From Mycolicibacterium vulneris (GTDB lineage: Bacteria; Actinomycetota; Actinomycetes; Mycobacteriales; Mycobacteriaceae): a DNA stretch of 64,000 nucleotides. Made by a program: the position numbers and the translations under genes. Where the stretch lies: assembly GCF_002104765.1 (NCBI RefSeq), contig NZ_NCXM01000003.1:124001-188000 (forward strand). The letters are read 5' to 3'. Shown here piece after piece: positions 31,378 to 40,368 of this stretch. Position 1 is the stretch's first letter, and each line of letters begins with the position of its first letter. The notes under the pieces were generated by a model, which worked only from the letters and a program-made list of their open reading frames with translations, had not been told where the DNA came from and made no database searches.

Positions 31378-32616
31378 CTAGCGCGTGAACAGCTCGGTGA
31401 TCAGGGTGCGGCGCTGCGCCCAGTCCGCTAAACGCACATCAACGCAACCGTTTTCGGTCACGATGATGTCGACGTCGAATGCCGGGGTCGACGCTGGCCG
31501 GCTCAACTGATCCACCAGCGGTGAGCGCCCGTTGAAGGTGGACCCGACGGCGATGATGGATAGACCGCCGCGGCTCAGTCGGCCGGCCCGGCAGTAGTCG
31601 GGGTGCCCGCCGATGCCGCCGACGACCTTGTCGGCGACCCCTTCGACGTTGACCTGTCCCGTGGGGTCGATTTCGATGGCGGTGTTGACCGTGATGAGAG
31701 GCTCGCCCTGGCTGAGGCGGGTGAGGTCGTGGGTGTGCGCGACGCCCCGCAGGATGGCGCGGCCATCGGCCCAGTCGTAGAGGACGTCGCTGCCCAGCAG
31801 ATAGGTGGCCGAGGGTTCACCGACAAGCAGGCCACGCCGGTCGAGATCGACCACGGCGTCGGTGAGCAGTCCGGTGTCCAGGCGTAGCGGAACTTGTGCG
31901 CGCTGGAGCAGCGCGGTGCCCAGCTGGCCCGGCCCGTACTGTAGCCGGGCTCCCGCGGGCACGAATCTGAGCACCTCATCGGCGAGCGCGTGGTGCACCG
32001 CTTCGGGTTGCTTCTGCGGGAACTGATACGGGCCATCGCAACTGCGTCCGATGATGCGCACCTGATGGGGATTCAGCGGTGACTCGGCGCTCGCGGCCGG
32101 GGCGGTGCTGTCGATGACGGCCAGCACCGGGATGCCCGCGTCGATGAGCTCTCGCTGCCAGGACACCTCGGTGCTGAACAGGAGCTGGTCGCCGCGCTGC
32201 ACCAGCCGGGTGATCAACACGTCGGGCCGCAACGGCCCGAGCAGCAGCGCCGGCTGCGCGGCGAGGCTGGTGGGCAGGAATCGTGCTGACGGGCTGCGCA
32301 GCACGGCCCGCATTCCCCAACCGGGCATCAACGCCACCACCTCGGCGAATGCATCCGGCTCGAGGCCGTCCAAGGGCGCGGTCAGCCAACTGAGCACCAA
32401 CCGCATTGCACCGATGTCGCGTGCCGCCGCGCTCAGCGCGGCACCGAAAGCGGTGCCGTCGTCGAGTGTGCGCAGCTGGCCGACACCATCGCCGACCGCG
32501 ACCGTGAAACCAGCGCCAGGCGGTCGTGACGGGGCTAACGCGTGTAACTCTGTGCGCAGCGTCGCGGCGAAGTCGCCGCGCCCATGGGTCAGGGTCACCG
32601 CGGCGCCGCCCGACAT
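31378..32616 (-). CDS. Acetyl-CoA hydrolase/transferase-family protein lacking the catalytic Glu
   Basis: 412 residues. The C-terminal half has the acetyl-CoA hydrolase/transferase fold signatures: [35 protein letters not shown] and DIIVTENGCVDVR. Where active members read GIHTE with the catalytic glutamate before the D..VDL segment, this protein has RLDTG (residues 245-249, Gly at 249). It therefore cannot form a glutamyl-CoA in the classical way. It may be a hydrolase working by another mechanism or a binding subunit. The N-terminal half is diverged and Leu/Ala-rich. It lies 70 nt downstream of the FadA-type thiolase. Confidence 0.75.
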   Translation of the reverse strand: MSGGAAVTLTHGRGDFAATLRTELHALAPSRPPGAGFTVAVGDGVGQLRTLDDGTAFGAALSAAARDIGAMRLVLSWLTAPLDGLEPDAFAEVVALMPGWGMRAVLRSPSARFLPTSLAAQPALLLGPLRPDVLITRLVQRGDQLLFSTEVSWQRELIDAGIPVLAVIDSTAPAASAESPLNPHQVRIIGRSCDGPYQFPQKQPEAVHHALADEVLRFVPAGARLQYGPGQLGTALLQRAQVPLRLDTGLLTDAVVDLDRRGLLVGEPSATYLLGSDVLYDWADGRAILRGVAHTHDLTRLSQGEPLITVNTAIEIDPTGQVNVEGVADKVVGGIGGHPDYCRAGRLSRGGLSIIAVGSTFNGRSPLVDQLSRPASTPAFDVDIIVTENGCVDVRLADWAQRRTLITELFTR

Positions 32617-32686
32617 GGGAGTGTCTGCCTGCCGATGGTGGTCATGGACGTTCTTGTCGGATTTGTGTGCGGGGCATTGATTGCCG

Positions 32687-33877
32687 TCAGGCCACCTCGA
32701 TCACCATGGCTGCACCCATTCCGCCGCCGGCGCACATGGACAGGACGCCGATGCCGCCGCCGCGGCGGCGCAACTCATAGATCGCCGAGGTGACCATGCG
32801 GGCCCCGGTCGCGGCGATTGGGTGGCCCAGACTGATGCCCGAGCCGTAGACGTTGACGATGTCTTCATCTAGACCCAGTTCGCGGGCGCAGGCCACGGCT
32901 TGGGCGGCGAATGCCTCGTTGATCTCGAACAGTGCGACGTCCTCGATCTTTCGCCCGGCCAGTTCCAGCGCCTTGGGGATCGCCGTGATGGGCGCGCTCC
33001 CGGTGCGGTTGGGCGCCACCCCGACCGCGTTCCAGGACAGCACGTTGGCCAGGACGTCGTTGCGTGTCGTCGGCGCGACCAGTGCCACGACGGCGGCCGC
33101 GTCGTTGATGCCCGAGGAGTTGCCGGCGGTCACGGTGAAGCCCTCGATCTCGGGGTGGAGCACTTTGAGACTCGACAGCGTCTCCAGGGTGCTGCCACGA
33201 CGGGGGTGCTCGTCTTGGGCGAAGGTCGTGGTGCTGCCGTCGGCCTGCGGGACCTCGACCGGGATGATCTCCTCGACGAAGGCCCCTGCGTCGATGGCGG
33301 CGATGGCCCGCTGGTGGGAGCGCAGTGCCCACTGGTCTTGCGCTTCCCGTGAGATTCCGTATTGGACCGCGCAGTTGTGGGCCACCGTGATCGACATGTC
33401 CATTGCCGGCGCGTCCGGGGTCGGTGGGTGGGAGAGGGAGAACCACGGGCCGACCCAGTCGTCGGGGTCCTTGCCGGTGGTGAACGGCTTGCGCTTGCGC
33501 GACATCGGCGCCGTCGAGGCTGATTCGGCTCCGCCGGCCAGGATCGCCCGACCCATTCCTGCGGCGATCTGCCCGGCGGCGACCGCGATTGCGGTGAGGC
33601 TCGAGGCGCATTGGCGGTTCAGCGCGAGCCCCGGCAGTTGGGTCAATCCGAGATCGACCGCGACGTAGCGGGCGATGTCACCGCCGCCCTGCATGACCTC
33701 GGCCAGGATCAGGTCCTCGAAGTCGGTGGCGTCCATACCGGATCGATCGATGGCCGCGGCCACGACCGGCTTGGCGAGGTCCTTGGACTCGACGTTGGCC
33801 AGTGTGCCCCTGCGGGCGGTGCCGATCGGGGTGCGCGCCGCGGCGACGATGGCTGCGCGGCTGGTGGTTACGGCCAT
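32687..33877 (-). CDS. Acetyl-CoA acyltransferase (FadA-type thiolase)
   Basis: 396 residues, complete degradative thiolase. Nucleophile Cys90 in LNRQCASSL, His352 in GHPIAATGAR, and second Cys382 in SMCAGGGMG. It should release acetyl-CoA or propionyl-CoA from a 3-oxoacyl-CoA. It sits 27 nt after the thiolase-like/OB-fold pair, so the operon has both a classical thiolase and an Ltp-like one, implying two different C-C cleavages. Confidence 0.92.
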   Translation of the reverse strand: MAVTTSRAAIVAAARTPIGTARRGTLANVESKDLAKPVVAAAIDRSGMDATDFEDLILAEVMQGGGDIARYVAVDLGLTQLPGLALNRQCASSLTAIAVAAGQIAAGMGRAILAGGAESASTAPMSRKRKPFTTGKDPDDWVGPWFSLSHPPTPDAPAMDMSITVAHNCAVQYGISREAQDQWALRSHQRAIAAIDAGAFVEEIIPVEVPQADGSTTTFAQDEHPRRGSTLETLSSLKVLHPEIEGFTVTAGNSSGINDAAAVVALVAPTTRNDVLANVLSWNAVGVAPNRTGSAPITAIPKALELAGRKIEDVALFEINEAFAAQAVACARELGLDEDIVNVYGSGISLGHPIAATGARMVTSAIYELRRRGGGIGVLSMCAGGGMGAAMVIEVA

Positions 33878-33904
33878 TTTCGGACTCCCATGGTTGTGTG
33901 TGGG

Positions 33905-35053
33905 TCAGGTCGACAGGATGGTGACCGCGGCGGTGCCGGGGGCGCCGTACAGCTGCGCATATCCGACCCGCGGTGCGTCCACTTGGCGTGCGCCCGCACG
34001 TCCGCGTAGCTGGGTGACGAGTTCGTAGATTTGCCGCAATCCCGACGCGCCAACGGGTTCGCCGTTGGCCAACAGGCCGCCGTCGGTGTTGACGGGCAGG
34101 CGGCCACTGATCTCGGTCTCGCCCGCTGCGATCAGCTTTTCCTGATCACCGTCGGCGCAGAAGCCGTTCTCGGCCAGATGGATGACCTCGGAGCCGGCGT
34201 CGGTGTCCTGTAGCTGGATCACGTCGACATCCTCGGGACCGATCCCGGCTTCCTCGAAGGCAGCCCGGGCCGCGAAGACCGTCGGACTGGGCGCCGGTGT
34301 GAGTGAGATCGACGGGCTCAGCACTTCCAGCGCGCCCGCGCGCCGGGAGAACAGTTGGGACGCCCGCAGGTAGATGGGCTGTTTGGTGTACTTGTGGGCT
34401 TGGTCAGCGCGGCACAGCACTGCGGCCGCCGCACCCTCGTCGGGCCCGCAGTACATGTACTGGCGCAGTGGATAGTTCAGGATCGGCGATGCGAGGATCT
34501 CCTGTTCAGCGACCGGTTTGCGCCGCCAGGCCGTCGGGTTGGCCGCGCCGTTGCGGAAGGCCTTAGCCGCAACCCGTGCCAGGGTTTCGTGGCTGATCCC
34601 GTAGTCGTGCATGTAGCGGTTGATCTTCATTCCGAAGAAGTGGGTGGTCAAGAACAGACCCGCTTGGCCATACCAATCCGGCAGCCCAGATACCGAGGGG
34701 TGATCGGAGAACGCTCCGCGGGGATGTTTGTCGAGGCCGATCGCGATCGTCAGGTCGTGGTCTCCTACGCGGATTGCGTTGGCGGCCATGGCCAGTGACG
34801 TGCCTCCGGTGGCGCATCCGGTGAATACCGCCCGCGCGGGTATGCCGGTCATACCGAGCAGCGCGGTGATGGCCTCAGGGTTCTTGACCTCCATGCTGCC
34901 GGCGTAGAGCGCCTGGATGTCCGTCCACGCCACCCCGGCATCGACGAGTGCGTCGTACACGGCCTCTTCGCCCATCTCCAGCGCCGACTTGCCGGGATAG
35001 CGGCCGAACGGGTGTAGACCCACCCCGACGATTGCGACGTCACTTGCGGCCAT
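33905..35053 (-). CDS. Thiolase-like (SCP2/Ltp-type) protein with altered active-site His
   Basis: 382 residues. Cys80 is present in FTGCATGGTSL, but the GHP-GATG motif reads ANGEPVGASG (Glu332 for His). That is a pattern of non-classical thiolase-like lipid-transfer proteins, which may act as aldolases or need a partner. ATG 35051-35053 is chosen because the longer frame would start inside the upstream gene. The gene overlaps the 3' end of the OB-fold gene by 14 nt, pointing to a two-subunit thiolase-like/OB-fold enzyme. It should handle a branched or tertiary intermediate. Confidence 0.82.
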   Translation of the reverse strand: MAASDVAIVGVGLHPFGRYPGKSALEMGEEAVYDALVDAGVAWTDIQALYAGSMEVKNPEAITALLGMTGIPARAVFTGCATGGTSLAMAANAIRVGDHDLTIAIGLDKHPRGAFSDHPSVSGLPDWYGQAGLFLTTHFFGMKINRYMHDYGISHETLARVAAKAFRNGAANPTAWRRKPVAEQEILASPILNYPLRQYMYCGPDEGAAAAVLCRADQAHKYTKQPIYLRASQLFSRRAGALEVLSPSISLTPAPSPTVFAARAAFEEAGIGPEDVDVIQLQDTDAGSEVIHLAENGFCADGDQEKLIAAGETEISGRLPVNTDGGLLANGEPVGASGLRQIYELVTQLRGRAGARQVDAPRVGYAQLYGAPGTAAVTILST

Positions 35054-35507
35054 CGTGGTCTCCTTCTGCAGCGTCGTCACCGTCAGCCGGGGCGAAGGCG
35101 AAGATCATCGTTTGATCGCCGTCGGCGTTCGTGCCGAACGGCACGATCCGAAGCTCCATCGGCTGACCGATTCTCAGCTTCTCGGGGTCGCTCTCGGTGA
35201 GCCGGGTTTCCACCCGCAACGCTCCGGGCAGCTCGACATAGCCGATCGCGAACGGCGTGAACGTCGTCGCGTCGTCATCGCCGGCATACGGCGGCGCCGG
35301 AGGCCGGAATTGCTGGGTGGTGAACGTCCACAGCGTGCCGCGCCGCGGCAGCTCCACCGGCTCGAGCGCTTCGCGCCGGGTACCGACAATGCGGTGGGAG
35401 CGATACGGGAAGACGATCTGTCCGTCGGAGGATCGCCCGCCGATCAAAGCGGGATCCTCTGACGGCCAGGTGAACAATCCTTCAGCCAGCGGAACCTGTT
35501 GGCTCAC
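35040..35507 (-). CDS. OB-fold (DUF35) partner protein
   Basis: About 155 residues. The OB-fold runs from LPRRGTLWTFTTQQFRPP to RIGQPMELRIVPF, the usual DUF35 pattern. The zinc-ribbon cysteines of the family are missing. GTG 35505-35507 is 8 nt after GAGGA; the GTG two codons upstream (35511-35513) is an alternative. DUF35 proteins bind acyl-CoA and dock on thiolase-like enzymes, and this gene overlaps the one for such an enzyme. Confidence 0.78.
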   Translation of the reverse strand: MSQQVPLAEGLFTWPSEDPALIGGRSSDGQIVFPYRSHRIVGTRREALEPVELPRRGTLWTFTTQQFRPPAPPYAGDDDATTFTPFAIGYVELPGALRVETRLTESDPEKLRIGQPMELRIVPFGTNADGDQTMIFAFAPADGDDAAEGDHDGRK

Positions 35508-35547
35508 GGTCACTATCCTCTCGGTGTCAGTACTGTCCACGCGGCCA

Positions 35548-36510
35548 TCACCGCGACGGTGTCGGTGCGAAGAACGACAGGGGGCGTTCGACGAATTCGA
35601 ACAACACCCCGTCCGGCGAGCGCAAGAAGGCGATGTAGAGTCCGTCGATCTTGGTGCCGGGCAGCGGGCACCACACCGGATCACCTTGCACGGCAATCCA
35701 ATCCGGCAGCAAAGCCAGTGCGCCTTCTACGCTGTCCACCCGCAGCGCGCAGCGGTACAGTCCCTGGCTGTTGCCGCCGTCGGCCCTCGGGTGCCGGGCC
35801 GTGTCGGGATGCTCGACCACGGTGAGGGTGAACTGTGCGCCGTCCTCAGGCAAGCCGAGCCGCGCCACCACGCAGTCCACGGGTTCTGCGGTGCCGCCGG
35901 GGGCGAGCTGTTCGCCTGAGGCGGAGACCCGCGTGGGTCCGTCGATGACGGCGAACCCGATCTCGGTGAGGAAGGCGACGGTCGCCGCGGCGTCGATGGC
36001 TGCGATGCGGATGCCGCCGAACAGCGCCCCCTGGTGGGGGTCGGCGTCCGGGGGCGCCTGGGTGAGCTCGATCACCGCACCGTCGGGATCCAGGGCGAGC
36101 ACCGACTCGGTGCCCGAGATGAGCCCGTCGATGGGATCGGAGACCCGTACTCCGGCGGCGCGTAGGTCCGTGCTGATAGCGGCGAGATCGGTGACCGACA
36201 GCAGCGTGGAGCGGATGCCGGGTCGCACCGGATCGGTGTTGGTGTCGCGCCGCAGCGGTGGGGTGCTCCACTCGATGGCTTCCAAAGCGCAACTGCGGCG
36301 GCCCCCGCGACCGTCGTAGAGGAACGCGGTCTCGGTGTAGGTGGGGCCATCCAGGCCCATGATGCTGCCGTCGCCGGGCACCTGGGGATCGGTCCGCATC
36401 CGCGTGGTCAGTCCGAGTACGCCGCCGTAGAGCTTCTCGGTGGCCTGCACCGAGGCGCAGTTGAGGTTGACGTGCAGGAAGCGGCGGGCGAGATCCTCGG
36501 AGATCGGCAT
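35548..36510 (-). CDS. Two-domain VOC (glyoxalase/dioxygenase-like) protein
   Basis: 320 residues made of two vicinal-oxygen-chelate modules. The first is near 10-140 (FLHVNLNCASVQATEKLYG ... LALDPDGAVIELTQ), the second near 155-310 (IRIAAIDAAATVAFLTEIGF ... FLRSPDGVLFEFVE). VOC proteins use a metal for ring-cleaving dioxygenation, epimerisation or glyoxalase chemistry. A metal-ligand Glu is visible at each module end (IEL, FEF). It starts 1 nt after the CaiB-type gene stop. Reaction unknown. Confidence 0.78.
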   Translation of the reverse strand: MPISEDLARRFLHVNLNCASVQATEKLYGGVLGLTTRMRTDPQVPGDGSIMGLDGPTYTETAFLYDGRGGRRSCALEAIEWSTPPLRRDTNTDPVRPGIRSTLLSVTDLAAISTDLRAAGVRVSDPIDGLISGTESVLALDPDGAVIELTQAPPDADPHQGALFGGIRIAAIDAAATVAFLTEIGFAVIDGPTRVSASGEQLAPGGTAEPVDCVVARLGLPEDGAQFTLTVVEHPDTARHPRADGGNSQGLYRCALRVDSVEGALALLPDWIAVQGDPVWCPLPGTKIDGLYIAFLRSPDGVLFEFVERPLSFFAPTPSR

Positions 36511-36511
36511 G

Positions 36512-37732
36512 TCACAGCACCACCGAGTTGATCTTGAAGTCGATGATCTCGTCCTCGCTGAATCCCAGCTCGGCCAGCACGGCGTCGGTGTGCTCACCGT
36601 GTGCCGGCGCGCACGTGAGGTCCAGCGGTATCTCGTTGAACTGGGCGGGGCTTGCCGCCAGGGCGAACTCGTTGGCCTTGGCGTCGGTGACCCGAGGCAG
36701 GTACCCGTTGGCGATCACCTGCGGATCGCTGTGCACCTCGTGGGCGGTGCGCATGACGTCCCACACACCATCGAACCCGGCGAACGCCTTCTCCCAGTGC
36801 GCAAGGTTCTCCGACGCGAAGCTCTCCCGCAGTTCGGCGATGCACTGCTTGCGGTTGCCGAACCGCGCGGTGGCATGGGCGAAGCGCTGGTCGTCGATCA
36901 GGTCGGTGCGGCCCAGTCGGGTGCAGAAGTCCGACCAGAATCGGTCGGCCTGCAGCAGCACGAAGGCGATGAACCGGTTGTCGCGCGTCCGGTAGATGCT
37001 GGCCACCGGGTTGGGCATCTCGTCGAGGTTGAACTTGGGGATGTCCTGTCCGGTGACGCCGGCGCCGACGATGTCGGGGCCCAGCTGCCAGATTGCGGCG
37101 TTGAGCAGCGAGACGTCGACGACCGATGGCTCACGGGTGCGTTCGCGTTTCACCAGGGCTGCGGCAATACCGGCCGCGAGCGCCAGACCTCCGTAGGAGT
37201 CACCGAAGCCCGGTCGCTGAATCGGCGGATAGCAGCCGGTACCGTCGGCGTACGCATCGCCGATGCCGCCGCGCGCCCAGTACGCGGCCAGGTCGAAACC
37301 GCCCTGGGCGGTCAGGTCCCCCTTGGTGCCGTAACCATGGCCGCGGGCGTAGATGATGGTGGGGTTGCGGGCGCGGATCTGGTCGACGTCGATGCCCATC
37401 CGCTGTCGGGAGTCGGGCAGCAGGTTGGTGATGAAGACGTCGGCGGTCTCGATCAGCCTCATCAGCAGTTCAAGGCCTTCGGCGGTGGAGGTATCCAACC
37501 CGACACTGCGCTTGCCGCGGTTGGGCTGCTCGACGAAGTGGTTCACTCCCCCCGCGCCGGTGACGATCCCTGAGCTGATGAGCCCGCGCTGCGGGTCGCC
37601 TGTCTCGGGATGCTCGACCTTGATGACGTCGGCGCCCCAGTCGGCAAGCACCGCGCCGGCGGCCGGGACGAACGTCCACGCGGCCAGCTCGACCACACGG
37701 ATCCCGCTCAACACGTCAGTCATAGCGTCCAT
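36512..37732 (-). CDS. CaiB/BaiF (class III) CoA-transferase
   Basis: 406 residues of the formyl-CoA transferase/CaiB/Amacr superfamily. N-terminal IRVVELAAWTFVPAAGAVLA and ADVIKVEHPETGDP are followed by the catalytic Asp178 in RPGFGDSYGG. It should load CoA onto a carboxylic acid, or epimerise an alpha-methylacyl-CoA. First gene of the seven-gene minus operon. Two TTGAC-type boxes lie 135 and 225 nt upstream. An internal ATG at 37721-37723 is an alternative start. Confidence 0.87.
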   Translation of the reverse strand: MDAMTDVLSGIRVVELAAWTFVPAAGAVLADWGADVIKVEHPETGDPQRGLISSGIVTGAGGVNHFVEQPNRGKRSVGLDTSTAEGLELLMRLIETADVFITNLLPDSRQRMGIDVDQIRARNPTIIYARGHGYGTKGDLTAQGGFDLAAYWARGGIGDAYADGTGCYPPIQRPGFGDSYGGLALAAGIAAALVKRERTREPSVVDVSLLNAAIWQLGPDIVGAGVTGQDIPKFNLDEMPNPVASIYRTRDNRFIAFVLLQADRFWSDFCTRLGRTDLIDDQRFAHATARFGNRKQCIAELRESFASENLAHWEKAFAGFDGVWDVMRTAHEVHSDPQVIANGYLPRVTDAKANEFALAASPAQFNEIPLDLTCAPAHGEHTDAVLAELGFSEDEIIDFKINSVVL

Positions 37733-37866
37733 CGGTTCATCGGTTGAGTGCTGACGGCCGGCGTCAGTCGACTAGCAATGCGATCAGCCTGTGGATGGGG
37801 CACGAGTCCCCCATCACGTGGCGAAGCTGCGGTCAGCACACTCACCCGGGCATCGTAACCCGGTTG

Positions 37867-37882
37867 TTGACGTTTTTGTCAA
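37867..37882. promoter_or_regulatory. TTGAC-type box 1 upstream of CaiB operon
   Basis: TTGACGTTTTTGTCAA: arms TTGAC / GTCAA. Same spacing and consensus (TTGRCR-N4-YGTCAA) as the boxes at 37957, 59774 and 59796. Confidence 0.5.
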
Positions 37883-37956
37883 ATGGCGGGTCGCGACGGG
37901 CGCTAGCCTTTCGTGCGGCCAACATCTAGCCACTTCAGAGGCGCTTCAGCGGGATT

Positions 37957-37972
37957 TTGACAATAATGTCAA
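37957..37972. promoter_or_regulatory. TTGAC-type box 2 upstream of CaiB operon
   Basis: TTGACAATAATGTCAA: perfect 6-nt arms TTGACA / TGTCAA around ATAA. Centre lies 90 nt from box 1. Confidence 0.55.
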
Positions 37973-38474
37973 CCGTGGCCGAGCTGGGGTTCGATCCATT
38001 GAGGCCCGGGCGCGCAGGACCGTTGTGCCGTCCGGGTGGACGTCGTGGTGTCGGGCTGCCTCATAGCTGTGCATCGGCCCCTGGCGTCTTTCTGGTGTCT
38101 CGCTGCGCGTGGCTTGTCGTCCTTTGGGGCGACCCTGGGCGAACGCCGCCTGGACGTCAGCGGGTGGCGCGTCTTCGATGACTCGCCCAACGATGACTGC
38201 GCGGCGGCGGGCTTCGCGAGCGCGGGCGCGGTCGATGCTGTGCCGAGATCGGCGACTGGGCGAAGTCCATCGTGATGGTCTCATTGCTGAGATCGCTTGC
38301 AGGTGATCGTCATTCAGTGTCGCTCGCCGCCTCTTGGGCTGAGGAACGACCGCCGGAAAGCTGCGTGACCGAGGCTAGCGAAGGAGGTCTGCCGAGGCGC
38401 GCGGTTACCGTTGGCCCGGCTTGGCGGTGCGAGCAGAATTGCCTGCATGTTCCAGCCCAAGCCTGATTGGACTT

Positions 38475-38490
38475 TGGCAATACACTGTCA
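38475..38490. promoter_or_regulatory. TGRCAG-N4-CTGYCA box upstream of TetR gene 1
   Basis: TGGCAATACACTGTCA, 98 nt before the TetR ATG. It shares the CTGTCATA half with four other sites between 49 and 51 kb. Confidence 0.5.
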
Positions 38491-38588
38491 TAGTTGGCGT
38501 CGGAGCCTCTGCGCGGCGGGGGTGTCAAATCTGGGCCGACGCCGTGGTTGTCGCTGTCGGGACATCGGAGACAGTCGAGGAGGGGCGG

Positions 38589-39179
38589 ATGGCGCGAGGC
38601 GATCGTTCACCGCGTGACGAGCATGCTGATCGGACGCGGAATGCGCTGCTGGAGGCCGCCCTGAATCTGTTCAGCGCCAACGGGTACGACGCGACTACCA
38701 CCGATCAGATCGCCGAGAGCGCGGGCGTTTCGCCGCGGACCTTCTACCGGTACTTCCCCGGCAAGGAGTCGGTGCTGTTTTTCGGTGAGTACGACTTCAT
38801 CGACGCCGTCAGCGGGGTCTACCTCGCGCAGCCCGAGGAGCTATCCGACTTCGAGGCGCTGGCAAGCTCGTTCGCGTTGCTTGCGCCGGGGCTTAAGCGC
38901 ATTCGCAAGCGGATCGCGCAGTACCACGAAGCGGTCGCCTCGTCGCTGGTGCTGATGGGCCGGGAGCGCAGTAATCACGAGGCCAATGCCACGACAGTGG
39001 CGAAGGTGATCGCCCAACGGCGGCATCTGCCGGCACCCGACGACGAGTGCCGTTTGCTGGCGGCCGTCGGGATGCTGCTGGTCCAACGTGCCCTCGATCA
39101 ATGGTTGTCGACACCGGGTCGCGCTCTCGACGATCTGATCCGTCAGGAGTTCGCGGCGCTGCCCGCGGTATTGAAGTAG
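38589..39179 (+). CDS. TetR-family regulator, copy 1
   Basis: 196 residues. The HTH is at about 16-62 (ALLEAALNLFSANGYDATTT, then QIAESAGVSPRTFYRYFPGK), followed by an all-helical ligand domain with YDFIDAVSGVYLAQPEELSD and LLVQRALDQWLS. It is a clear paralogue of the TetR at 49626-50216: same length, aligned throughout, recognition helix SPRTFYRYFPGK against STRTFFRYFPTK. ATG 38589 follows GGAGGGGCGG. An operator-like site lies in its promoter, so autoregulation and cross-regulation with the paralogue are likely. Confidence 0.87.
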   Translation: MARGDRSPRDEHADRTRNALLEAALNLFSANGYDATTTDQIAESAGVSPRTFYRYFPGKESVLFFGEYDFIDAVSGVYLAQPEELSDFEALASSFALLAPGLKRIRKRIAQYHEAVASSLVLMGRERSNHEANATTVAKVIAQRRHLPAPDDECRLLAAVGMLLVQRALDQWLSTPGRALDDLIRQEFAALPAVLK

Positions 39180-39219
39180 CGGCCCCGCTGACCCTGACGG
39201 TCATCGGAGGGTGGGGCCG
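39180..39219 (+). terminator. Nested hairpin after TetR gene 1
   Basis: Outer stem CGGCCCC (39180-39186) / GGGGCCG (39213-39219), inner stem TGACC / GGTCA (39189-39203), starting one base after the TAG. No U-tract. The roughly 300 nt beyond it, to 39517, contain nothing recognisable. Confidence 0.45.
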
Positions 39220-39517
39220 TCGGGGCCGCGTCCGCCGGTTGCCGGCACTGGACTTGCCCTTTCAGAACGACCCGCGGTCTGTCGAGCAAAGCTCACGTGT
39301 GGCACCGCTCTGCCGGATCGTTGACTACATGTGGGGCGGGGAGTTGCGTTCCCCGCGCATCACGTGATGCTGGCGGCTTCCGCGGACGTGTGAGCTGGTG
39401 GTGTCACGGGCCCGTGGGCTGGTCCGGCTGGCGGCCACTCATGCCTCGAAAAGGGGGGTTGTTGCGGCCCGCCTGGGTCAGTGCAGTGCGCCCACAGTGC
39501 CCGGTGCCCGGTGCCGT

Positions 39518-40339
39518 TCAGCCCAGCACCGGGAAGCGGCGCTCGTCGGCCAGACTGTCCAGGGCCTGCTGCATGACGTGGCGGACATGGGCGTCGACCT
39601 GGTCGATGTCGGGGTCGGCGCCGAACTGGGCGAGGATGTCGATCGGTTCGAGGACCTGGGTGACGATCTTGGTGGGCAGGGGCACGTTGACCGGCAACAG
39701 GATGCTCAGTCCGAAGGGGAATCCGAACGAGATGGGCAAAATCTTCAGCCGCAGCTTGTCGAGCCCGAGCAACTTGGCCAGCCCTTCACCGCGCGACAGA
39801 TAGAGCTGGTTCTCCTGCCCGCCGATGGATACCGCGGGGACGATCGGCACTGCAGCGTTGAGCGCCGCCTTGACGTACCCAGTTCGGCCATTGAAGTCGA
39901 CGATGTTGGCTGACCGGGTGGATCGGTAGACGTCGTAGTCACCGCCGGGGAATACCACGACCACCCCGCCGGCACGCAGGGCCGCATCGGCGTTGTCGTG
40001 ATTGGCGCGGATGAAGCCTGTCTTGGACAAGATGTCGCCGGCCGGGCCGGTGATAAGGATGTCGTGACTGAGTGTGTAGACGGGCCGGTCGTAGCCGAAC
40101 TTGTCGTAGAAGCCGGTCGCGAACACCGGGACATCCAGCGCGAACAACCCGCCCGAGTGGTTGGACACTACCAGCGCCCCGCCAGGCGGAAAGGATTCCA
40201 GACCGCGCACCCGGGAACGGTGATAGCCCTTGATGATCGGCCGAATCCAGCCCATCACCCGCTCGGTCAGCTCAGGGTCCCACTTGGTGACCTCCGAGGA
40301 GCTGGTATCGCTCGATCCCACTTTCCCCCTTCGGTTCAT
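39518..40339 (-). CDS. Lysophospholipid/diacylglycerol acyltransferase-like protein (LPLAT, MGAT-like)
   Basis: 273 residues. The acyltransferase motif is SNHSGGLFALDVPVFATG, a later block FPGGDYDVYR replaces the usual PEGT, and IPILPAV-type strands follow (AAVPIVPAVSIGGQEN). This resembles the monoacylglycerol/DGAT2-like branch of LPLAT enzymes. Expected to be membrane-associated and to esterify a glycerolipid or sterol-like acceptor. Last gene of the ten-gene minus operon, 29 nt after the SDR. Confidence 0.78.
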   Translation of the reverse strand: MNRRGKVGSSDTSSSEVTKWDPELTERVMGWIRPIIKGYHRSRVRGLESFPPGGALVVSNHSGGLFALDVPVFATGFYDKFGYDRPVYTLSHDILITGPAGDILSKTGFIRANHDNADAALRAGGVVVVFPGGDYDVYRSTRSANIVDFNGRTGYVKAALNAAVPIVPAVSIGGQENQLYLSRGEGLAKLLGLDKLRLKILPISFGFPFGLSILLPVNVPLPTKIVTQVLEPIDILAQFGADPDIDQVDAHVRHVMQQALDSLADERRFPVLG

Positions 40340-40368
40340 TAAGCATCGTCGGGTGTGGCGCCTGCGTG

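Larger units (their letters stand above)
37733..38588. other. Long divergent intergenic region with three operator-like boxes
   Basis: 856 nt without a convincing gene, between the CoA-transferase operon and a TetR gene. It contains boxes at 37867-37882, 37957-37972 and 38475-38490. ORFs in 37980-38400 have no protein character. Confidence 0.5.

Noticed and set aside
36440..37573. 377-codon plus-strand frame
   Set aside because: Antisense to the CaiB-type CoA-transferase, which has its catalytic Asp and family motifs.
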